This document shows positions 1 to 4,506 of a stretch of DNA of 8,525 nt, piece after piece. The notes under the pieces were generated by a model that saw only the letters and a list, made by a program, of their open reading frames with translations, did not search any database and was not told the DNA's origin. Both the position numbers and the translations under genes were made by a program. The stretch comes from Bacillota bacterium (GTDB lineage: Bacteria; Bacillota; Clostridia; Christensenellales; CAG-138). The DNA lies in contig JAEZLG010000089.1 of NCBI GenBank assembly GCA_023435855.1, forward strand, positions 1 to 8,525, in the 5' to 3' direction. Every line of letters starts with the position of its first letter. Position 1 is the stretch's first letter.

Positions 1-31
1 CAACTTCATGCTGGGCAAGCGCGTGTGGTAG
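1..31 (+). CDS. possible C-terminal end of an upstream gene (partial)
   Basis: Reading from base 2, nine codons (NFMLGKRVW) run into a TAG stop at 29-31. A perfect hairpin follows 21 bases later, which is what the end of a gene looks like. The piece is too short to assign a family, and an open frame of nine codons can arise by chance, so this is only a possible gene end. Confidence 0.35.
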   Translation, partial: NFMLGKRVW

Positions 32-52
32 CGGGGCAAATGAAGAAACAAC

Positions 53-76
53 AGGCGCACGGGAAACCGTGCGCCT
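53..76 (+). terminator. perfect 10-bp hairpin with GAAA loop
   Basis: AGGCGCACGG (53-62) pairs perfectly with CCGTGCGCCT (67-76) around a GAAA tetraloop. On the plus strand it lies just after the TAG at 29-31, but the downstream sequence is not T-rich. On the minus strand the stem is followed by a T-rich run (bases 52 to 36), so it could also stop minus-strand transcripts. Likely a terminator, possibly bidirectional. Confidence 0.55.
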
Positions 77-147
77 CAGTCTGTCAAAGAACCCAAGCAA
101 ACAGGAAACGGGTTGAAGCAAATTGAAAAACAAGTGCGAAGGCCGTT

Positions 148-285
148 CCTTTCACTTCCACATTGCCAGTGCTGAATCAGTACCATCTTAAACTGCACGA
201 CAGGGTCAACGCTCGGCCGACCATTATCTTTGCAGTACAATTCACCCACGATATAAGTCCCAATTAGTGGGCTTTTTTTGACAGT
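148..285 (-). pseudogene. IS1182-like transposase N-terminal fragment (relic)
   Basis: The minus strand read down from about base 285 encodes a stretch containing GELYCKDNGRPSVDP followed by VVQFKMVLIQH (codons from about 246 to 169). The pattern of YC/YS, NGRPS-(I/V)-DPVV and FKM-(V/L)-LIQ is that of the N-terminal domain of IS1182-type transposases. Just after it, an SER triplet (148-156) sits where that family usually has a similar motif, but about one residue closer, and the resemblance then fades into a frame that stops near base 77. There is no plausible start, no catalytic domain and no visible terminal inverted repeat. I read it as a decayed leftover of an insertion sequence, not an active gene. 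The identification rests on remembered family motifs. Confidence 0.6.
256..279 (+). terminator. weak hairpin followed by a T-tract
   Basis: CCCA (259-262) can pair with TGGG (268-271), extended outward by AAG with TTT across one mismatch, and the right arm runs into seven T residues (273-279). This could end a plus-strand transcript from the left, just before the RNA candidate. The stem is weak and lies inside the transposase relic, so it may be fortuitous. A perfect TTGACA hexamer (278-283) follows, but no good -10 box stands 16-18 bases downstream. Confidence 0.35.
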
Positions 286-329
286 CTGACAAATGCCGCG
301 TTGCTGTATTTGTTTGAGTTTAGGTTTTT

Positions 330-626
330 CCCATCCGCCAGTTGCACTTCGGCGTTCCCGTGTGGTGGATGTGAAAGGAACGAAAAGTTGTGCCTTTTAT
401 CGTTTCGACACCGAAAGGCCCCAAGCCTTGGCCTACATGAAACCGCAGGCTGAGACCCACGCAGGGCCATAAGCCTTTGGCTCCGCCCCGCCTGAACCCC
501 ATAGGGGCGGATAGCATCTTCCGCTTAACACATCTTGCATTTATAGCACCATTTTGAGCCACCTTGGGATTCCACTTGGTCGGACGGTTCAGGCATGCTA
601 GGGCGTCCGGCTCTTATTTGTTTTTT
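330..626 (+). ncRNA. candidate structured noncoding RNA, family unassigned
   Basis: Three helices nest inside one another. ATCCGCC (333-339) pairs with GGCGGAT (506-512). TTCGGCG (348-354) pairs with CGCC-T-GAA (489-496, T493 bulged). CCCGTGTGG (357-365) pairs with CCACGC-A-GGG (457-466, A463 bulged, one G-U pair at 361/461). Inside are local hairpins: AACGA/TCGTT with extra A-T pairs (379-404), TTTCG-ACAC-CGAAA (403-416, an alternative), AGGCC/GGCCT (416-434). Beside them is AGCC-TTT-GGCT (472-482). The G-U pair would be A-C on the other strand, which favours the plus strand, as does the terminator at 578-626. Open frames across this stretch resemble no protein I know. Several families of large Clostridia RNAs exist, for example the raiA motif, but I cannot match this to any by memory. 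The exact 5' end is unknown. Confidence 0.5.
578..626 (+). terminator. terminator of the RNA candidate
   Basis: CGGACG (581-586) pairs with CGTCCG (604-609), extended by wobble and G-C pairs to about 9 bp. The arm is followed by a T-rich run ending in six T residues (621-626). The 17-base loop is larger than usual. A second arm pair, GAGCC (556-560) with GGCTC (609-613), offers an alternative fold. The layout is that of a Rho-independent terminator on the plus strand. Confidence 0.55.
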
Positions 627-675
627 AGAGCTGAAGTAGTAATGCAATGTAATTTTATATCTATGCAAAAATGCT

Positions 676-702
676 TAACAATTTCCCGAAAAATGTCGAT
701 AA
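676..702 (+). promoter_or_regulatory. SigD (sigma-28)-type promoter for the chemoreceptor gene
   Basis: TAAC (676-679), exactly 15 bases, then GTCGATAA (695-702). This is one mismatch in each box from the flagellar sigma-28 consensus TAAA-N15-GCCGATAA. It lies 75 bases upstream of a chemotaxis receptor start, and such genes are standard members of this regulon. It predicts a leader of about 65-70 bases. Confidence 0.6.
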
Positions 703-715
703 TTCATTTATGTGT

Positions 716-739
716 CGAGAGCCTCCTTTTTATCTCTCG
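716..739 (+). promoter_or_regulatory. leader hairpin upstream of the chemoreceptor
   Basis: CGAGAG (716-721) pairs perfectly with CTCTCG (734-739) around a 12-base pyrimidine-rich loop. It would lie at the very 5' end of the transcript made from the SigD-like promoter. It could protect the 5' end or influence translation. No known riboswitch core is recognisable. Confidence 0.35.
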
Positions 740-776
740 GACGCAAATGCTAGAGAATCGAAAGTGAGAAAACCGG

Positions 777-2846
777 ATGAAATCACTCAAAAAGCTGAAG
801 GTCGGACCGAGGCTGTTAGCCGCATTTTTGGTGGTCGCCGCACTTGCAGGCGCAGTGGGCTTGGTGGGTATCAGTGACATCAGCAAGATCGACCACGAAG
901 ACACCCTTTTGTACGAAGAAAATACCCTAGGCATCCAATATACCGGCGATGCCTCCGTTTATTATCAAAGAGCACGTTATGCGGCGCTTTTTATTACGGC
1001 AATCTCGGAAAGCGAGCGCGGGTACTATATCGATAGGATCAAAAACGTGTTTATTCCGGGTGTAGATAACGCACTGGCGGAGTATGAGGCGGGCATCATC
1101 AACGAAGAGGACCTAGGCCTTTACAATGAGGTGAAACCGCTCTGGCAGCAGTATAAAGATAGTCTTTTGAACGTGGTCGATTTGGTTGCCGCCGGCAAAA
1201 CGGAGCAGGCAAACGGGCTTATTACCGGTGAGTATTTGGATATTTCTCTAGCTTTTCAGGATACGCTGCAGACGCTTGTAGATTATAACGTAAGAAAGGC
1301 CGCGGAGCGTCATGCGCAAAACAACGAGTCGACGAGCACCTCCATACGCAACATGATCATCGTGATTGCCGCGAGTATGGCGACGGCGGTTGCACTCGGC
1401 GTTGTTATGACACGCAGCATTGTAAAGCCTGTTACGGTCACTTCGGCCCAACTTGAGAAAATAAGCAAAGGTGAAAAAGCAGAATTTATTGATGAGAAGA
1501 AATTCATAGGTGAGTTTAGGGATATGTCCCAAAGCTTTAATCTTGTGGTGAAGGCACTCAACGAAATGCTCGGCGATGTTAACATGCTTTCTGAAGCGGG
1601 TGCTAAGGGCGATCTTTCCGCAAGGGCGGACGCAGAGCGCCATCAGGGCGGTTACGGGGATATTGTCGGAGGTATCAATACTTTGCTCGACATCGCCTCT
1701 ACGCCCATCATGGAAACGTCCGCCGCGCTCAAACAGCTTTCAGAAGGCAACCTTACGGTAAGCGTTGTGGGCGACTATGCAGGGGATTTCGCTGTTATCA
1801 AAAATTCGTTCAACTCCACGATTGCGGAGCTAAAGCGCTACATCAACGAAATATCCATTATTTTAGGCGAAATGTCGCGGGGTAACCTCGATGTGGAGAT
1901 CACGTCCGACTATAAGGGCGAGTTTGTGGAACTCAAAAGCTCGATCAATGCGATCATAAGCGCGCTCAATGAGACGATGGGCAGCATCAGCACAGCGGCG
2001 GAGCAGGTTGCAGTGGGGTCAAAGCAGATTGCCGACGGCAACCAGGCCATCTCGCAGGGTGCGACCGAGCAGGCGGCATCCATTGAGGAACTGACCGCTT
2101 CCATTACACAGATCGCAGCGCAGACAAGGCAAAATGCGGCAAATGCCAACAAGGCAAACGAGCTTTCGGCAAACGGGTGTGCCGGTGCTATGCAGGGTAA
2201 TGCCCAGATGCAGACGCTGCAAAGCGCCATGCAGCAGATCAGCGATTCCTCCGAAAGTATCTCAAAGATCATTAAGGTGATCGACGATATCGCATTCCAA
2301 ACGAACATTTTAGCGCTCAATGCGGCGGTCGAGGCCGCACGGGCAGGAGCACACGGCAAGGGTTTTGGCGTTGTGGCTGAAGAGGTTCGCAGTCTCGCTG
2401 CCAAGAGCGCGCAAGCCGCAAGCGAAACGGCAGCGCTTATTGAGGACTCCACGAACAAAGCGGCAGCAGGCAAAAAGATCGCAGACGAGACGGCAGCGAC
2501 TCTAACCGCTATCGCGGCGGGTACTAAAGGTACCAATACCCTTGTGGAGGAGATCGCGGCCGCCTGCAACGAGCAGGCCGACGCCATCACGCAGATCAAC
2601 AGCGGTATCGAGCAAATGTCGCAGGTTGTGCAGCAAAACTCCGCTACGTCGCAGGAGGGTGCGGCATCGAGCGAGGAACTGTCCGGACAGGCGGCCATGC
2701 TCGAGCAAACCATTGCGCAGTTTAGGCTCAAAAGGAGCGTTTCACAGCACGTAACGGGTACGCCAACCAAGGGAGCAGTGCCGGTTCCGAAAGCTGCAAA
2801 GGCGGACATAAAGCCCGCAGCACCCGGCGACTTCGGAAAGTATTGA
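777..2846 (+). CDS. methyl-accepting chemotaxis protein with multiple HAMP-like modules
   Basis: Membrane chemoreceptor of 689 residues that would sense a ligand outside the cell and control the CheA kinase through CheW. Residues 11-33 are a first membrane segment after a basic N-terminus. About 34-190 form a helical sensing domain, probably of the four-helix-bundle type. Residues 193-212 are the second membrane segment. A HAMP domain follows (about 213-265), then three further HAMP-like units (about 266-309, 310-356, 357-400), the last two with GNL and a following acidic DYxGxF stretch. The signalling domain (about 405-650) has the conserved hairpin tip, with FQTNILALNAAVEAARAG at 507-524 and GFGVVAEEVRSLA at 529-541. 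The C-terminus lacks the NWETF-type CheR tether and ends in DFGKY. The ATG at 777 has a weak GAAAGTGAG ribosome site 8-10 bases upstream. The ligand is unknown. The gene appears monocistronic, with its own SigD-like promoter and terminator. Confidence 0.96.
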   Translation: MKSLKKLKVGPRLLAAFLVVAALAGAVGLVGISDISKIDHEDTLLYEENTLGIQYTGDASVYYQRARYAALFITAISESERGYYIDRIKNVFIPGVDNALAEYEAGIINEEDLGLYNEVKPLWQQYKDSLLNVVDLVAAGKTEQANGLITGEYLDISLAFQDTLQTLVDYNVRKAAERHAQNNESTSTSIRNMIIVIAASMATAVALGVVMTRSIVKPVTVTSAQLEKISKGEKAEFIDEKKFIGEFRDMSQSFNLVVKALNEMLGDVNMLSEAGAKGDLSARADAERHQGGYGDIVGGINTLLDIASTPIMETSAALKQLSEGNLTVSVVGDYAGDFAVIKNSFNSTIAELKRYINEISIILGEMSRGNLDVEITSDYKGEFVELKSSINAIISALNETMGSISTAAEQVAVGSKQIADGNQAISQGATEQAASIEELTASITQIAAQTRQNAANANKANELSANGCAGAMQGNAQMQTLQSAMQQISDSSESISKIIKVIDDIAFQTNILALNAAVEAARAGAHGKGFGVVAEEVRSLAAKSAQAASETAALIEDSTNKAAAGKKIADETAATLTAIAAGTKGTNTLVEEIAAACNEQADAITQINSGIEQMSQVVQQNSATSQEGAASSEELSGQAAMLEQTIAQFRLKRSVSQHVTGTPTKGAVPVPKAAKADIKPAAPGDFGKY

Positions 2847-2901
2847 TTCACAAAATTACCGGCTCTGCTAATATGACCGGTACATCGCATCAAACCAAAT
2901 C

Positions 2902-2933
2902 GGGCCGCCTTGGGTTCCCCTCGGCGGCCCTTT
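2902..2933 (+). terminator. terminator of the chemoreceptor gene
   Basis: GGGCCGCC (2902-2909) pairs perfectly with GGCGGCCC (2923-2930) around a 13-base loop and is followed by TTTAT. It stands 56 bases after the stop codon. The T-tract is short but the stem is very stable. Confidence 0.75.
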
Positions 2934-2940
2934 ATCGTAT

Positions 2941-3330
2941 CGCCCCGCAAGGCGGGGTCTCAAGGCGGTATCTTACCGCCCACCTCAGGGGATTATCAAA
3001 GGGTCACAACTCTTTGATTTCATTCCTGCTTCGGCGGCATGTACGCGCCCGGCGAAGCCGGAGCCCGGCGGGGAACACCTCAAGGCCTCGGCCTGTGGGC
3101 ATCGCGTAAGCCAGAGCCTATCGTCAGGCTAAGCCAGAGCTTTTCGGCGGGTTACGCCGTAAAGCCTCGGCCTGTGGGCTTCGCGTGGCCTTGCGTGCGC
3201 CGAAACGGATGAAAGGCTTAGCCTTTAGCTCCTCTAAAGAAGTACCGGTCGCACCGTTAGGCGCAGGTACTTCCTGAAAATCCGCCGCAGCGACCTCGCG
3301 GAAATGGCGGGTACGACATTTCCGCGATAG
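2941..3330. repeat. gene-free block of hairpins and short direct repeats
   Basis: No gene is visible between the two convergent genes. Perfect inverted repeats are CCCCGC-AAG-GCGGGG (2943-2957), GGCGGTA-TCT-TACCGCC (2964-2980), AGCCT/AGGCT (3115-3130), AAAGGC-TTA-GCCTTT (3212-3226), GAAGTACC/GGTACTTC (3239-3273) and the arms at 3297-3326. Two direct repeats of 23 bases (3085-3107 and 3164-3186, one mismatch) begin GCCTCGGCCTGTGGGC, and TAAGCCAGAGC occurs twice (3107-3117 and 3130-3140). The appearance is of degenerate dispersed repeats (REP-like) or eroded mobile DNA. No family is recognised. Confidence 0.6.
3297..3326 (-). terminator. 10-bp hairpin just past the DUF6530-type gene
   Basis: CGCGGAAATG (3297-3306) pairs perfectly with CATTTCCGCG (3317-3326) around a 10-base loop, only 6 bases after the stop codon of the minus-strand gene. 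No T-tract follows on the minus strand, so it is either an atypical terminator or a 3'-end stabilising hairpin. Confidence 0.45.
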
Positions 3331-3332
3331 TA

Positions 3333-3824
3333 TCAGCGCACATACCACATATCTTTAAGCATGCTGCCGAGAACCCTTAATCTTTCGCCGAAAAGCTCAT
3401 CATCCTTTGCGAGGGAATCGAGCATGAGTTTTACGTCTTCGTCGATGCACTCGTTGTCGGTGCAGATGCTCACCGTCATCGCGTCGCCCTGCAAGCCTAT
3501 GCGGTCGATTTCCGGGTGTTGCGGATCGTAGTTTTTCTCAAACCTGTAGGATTCGGAAAAATACTGCCGCGTGCGGCAATATAAAATGCAAAGATCGAGC
3601 AGGCGGTGTATGGGGAGCTCTTCAGACAGACGAGACCAGCGGTCGCCCGATGTACGCCATACCTTGGCACTCACATCTACGCGCCCGCGCTCGTTCCACT
3701 GTGCGAGGCCAATGGACAGCCCCTGCGTATCGGTTTTGTAGGCATTTCGTCCGTCGATGTCGCCGTAGTTTTCTGCCACCACCACGGGCTTATGCTTTAG
3801 ATGCGTGGGTATTTTTAAGTTCAT
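3333..3824 (-). CDS. DUF6530-type protein of unknown function
   Basis: A protein of 163 residues, predicted cytoplasmic: no signal peptide or membrane segment is visible. I recognise the N-terminal pattern (IPTHLKHKPVVV, ENYxxIDGRxAY, TDTQGLSIGLAQWNERG) as the DUF6530 family found mainly in Firmicutes, from memory. The family has no established function. The N-terminal half (about 13-80) is the conserved part and the C-terminal half is charged and helical, ending in MWYVR. I chose the ATG at 3822-3824 because GGAGG (3830-3834) stands 5 bases upstream. A TTG four codons earlier overlaps that ribosome site. It is a single-gene unit with a strong sigma-A promoter overlapped by an operator-like palindrome, so it is probably regulated. 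Confidence 0.85.
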   Translation of the reverse strand: MNLKIPTHLKHKPVVVAENYGDIDGRNAYKTDTQGLSIGLAQWNERGRVDVSAKVWRTSGDRWSRLSEELPIHRLLDLCILYCRTRQYFSESYRFEKNYDPQHPEIDRIGLQGDAMTVSICTDNECIDEDVKLMLDSLAKDDELFGERLRVLGSMLKDMWYVR

Positions 3825-3848
3825 GTTTGCCTCCAAATCAGTAAAATT

Positions 3849-3876
3849 ACAAATTTTATAATATCATAAAATTTGT
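3849..3876. promoter_or_regulatory. operator-like perfect palindrome overlapping the DUF6530-type promoter
   Basis: ACAAATTTTAT (3849-3859), six bases, then ATAAAATTTGT (3866-3876): 11-bp arms without a mismatch. It covers the -10 box and most of the spacer of the minus-strand promoter, the classic position for a repressor. The AATTTT/AAAATT halves recall CodY-like or other AT-rich operators, but the spacing differs and no regulator is encoded nearby. It would also partly fall in the 5' leader. Confidence 0.6.
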
Positions 3877-3885
3877 GAATGTCAA
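3858..3885 (-). promoter_or_regulatory. sigma-A promoter of the DUF6530-type gene
   Basis: On the minus strand TTGACA (3880-3885) is followed after 16 bases by TATTAT (3858-3863), five of six matches to TATAAT. The start of transcription would fall near 3851, giving a leader of about 27 bases before the ATG at 3824. Confidence 0.7.
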
Positions 3886-3902
3886 GGCGGTTGAGGAATA
3901 CC

Positions 3903-3944
3903 GACAACACAGCGATGGTGTGTTGTCCGGCCTTCTAAACCGGA
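3903..3944. repeat. two adjacent inverted repeats between divergent promoters
   Basis: GACAACACA (3903-3911) pairs perfectly with TGTGTTGTC (3919-3927) across 7 bases. Next to it TCCGG (3926-3930) pairs with CCGGA (3940-3944) across CCTTCTAAA. The pair lies upstream of both flanking promoters, so on the present reading it is outside both transcripts, which suits a protein-binding site better than an attenuator. The second arm resembles a tRNA-Arg(TCT) anticodon arm with a C-A mismatch, but no complete tRNA is present. Confidence 0.45.
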
Positions 3945-3976
3945 GGATGTGACACCACCTTACTTATCGTTTACTT

Positions 3977-4021
3977 TTGACACAATGACTTTCCTTGCCT
4001 TTAAGGGTCATCTGGTATAAA
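3977..4021 (+). promoter_or_regulatory. promoter region of the asp23-fakA-recG cluster
   Basis: Two readings are possible. TTGACA (3977-3982) with TTTAAG (4000-4005) has 17-base spacing but a weak -10. TATAAA (4016-4021) preceded by TGG forms an extended -10 with only a poor -35 (TTGCCT, 3995-4000). I favour the extended -10. Either gives a leader of about 55-75 bases before the asp23-type start at 4089. Confidence 0.5.
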
Positions 4022-4088
4022 ATGTACCTGTTATCCTGTAAACTGATAGAGGGGTAACTTTAGTTTTATAATGAAAGGAGGACCCTAC

Positions 4089-4445
4089 ATGCCTGGAGTC
4101 ATCACGACGGAACTCGGGAAGGTCGTCTTCGACGAGGCCTTGATTGCAAACATCGCGGGGTATGCAGCGCTTGAAAACTACGGCATCGCCGCAATGAGCT
4201 CAAAAACCGCAGGCGATGCAATTTTGCAGCTCATCGGCGGGGAAAACCATAAGCGCGGTGTAAAAGTCTCGTTTTCGGAAGACGGCAACGAGGTGGACAT
4301 CGATCTTTTTGTCACGCTTATCTACGGCGTTTCCCTTCCGGCGGTGGCACAGAACATGATGAGCAACGTCCGTTACAAGGTACATGAGATGACGGGGCTC
4401 AAAGTGCGCAATGTCAACATCCATGTGGAAACGGTACGCCTATAG
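4089..4445 (+). CDS. yloU: Asp23/Gls24 family protein (YloU-like)
   Basis: A small protein of 118 residues of the Asp23/Gls24 (DUF322) family, linked in Firmicutes to envelope stress and, in some members, to membrane association. The family core is visible: an N-terminal TELGKVVFDEALIANIAGYAA stretch (about 7-27), a central GVKV (57-60), and EVDIDLFVTLIYGVSLPAVA (68-87), then a C-terminal VNIHVETV. No signal peptide or membrane helix is present, as usual. I chose the ATG at 4089 because AAAGGAGG (4074-4081) stands 7 bases before it. An ATG at 4071 overlaps that ribosome site and is rejected. It opens the cluster with fakA and recG, in the position of yloU in Bacillus subtilis. Its precise molecular role is not established. 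Confidence 0.93.
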   Translation: MPGVITTELGKVVFDEALIANIAGYAALENYGIAAMSSKTAGDAILQLIGGENHKRGVKVSFSEDGNEVDIDLFVTLIYGVSLPAVAQNMMSNVRYKVHEMTGLKVRNVNIHVETVRL

Positions 4446-4454
4446 TTTCGTTTG

Positions 4455-4490
4455 GCCCGCTCGCTCGCTACTGTAGACAGCGGGACGGGC
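4455..4490 (+). promoter_or_regulatory. intercistronic hairpin between asp23-type gene and fakA
   Basis: CCCGCT (4456-4461) can pair with AGCGGG (4479-4484), or GCCCG (4455-4459) with CGGGC (4486-4490), two mutually exclusive registers. The fakA ribosome site GGGGGAGG follows at 4492-4499. No T-tract follows, so this is more likely an RNA-processing or translation-modulating element than a terminator. Confidence 0.35.
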
Positions 4491-4506
4491 TGGGGGAGGT
4501 TTCAAT

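Noticed and set aside
320..562. Minus-strand open frame of 80 codons over the RNA candidate
   Set aside because: No plausible ribosome site or known motif, and the same bases form nested complementary helices that better explain the sequence.
712..775. Cyclic-di-GMP riboswitch in the chemoreceptor leader
   Set aside because: A GGACGCAAA string (739-747) resembles part of the GEMM-I core, and such riboswitches do occur before chemotaxis genes, but the second conserved half and the paired stems are missing.
1910..2950. Long open frame (346 codons) on the minus strand across the chemoreceptor 3' half
   Set aside because: It is antisense to a clear chemoreceptor, its translation is rich in Ser, Ala and Cys as expected from a mirrored frame, and it has no recognisable domain.
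2843..3109. Plus-strand open frame overlapping the chemoreceptor stop
   Set aside because: It runs through the terminator hairpin and the repeat block and has a low-complexity Arg-rich product with no ribosome site.
2941..3330. CRISPR array
   Set aside because: The direct repeats occur only twice, with uneven spacing, and no regular repeat-spacer pattern or cas gene is present.
3124..3348. Minus-strand open frame of 74 codons in the repeat block
   Set aside because: It overlaps the 3' end of the DUF6530-type gene and is made of repeat-derived sequence, with no ribosome site.
3890..3975. tRNA-Arg(TCT) gene
   Set aside because: Only an anticodon-like arm is present, with a C-A mismatch. There is no normal D-arm, no GGTTCGAATCC-type T-loop and no acceptor stem.
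4071..4088. Upstream ATG (4071) as start of the asp23-type gene
   Set aside because: It would place the start within the AAAGGAGG ribosome site, which is ideally spaced for the ATG at 4089.
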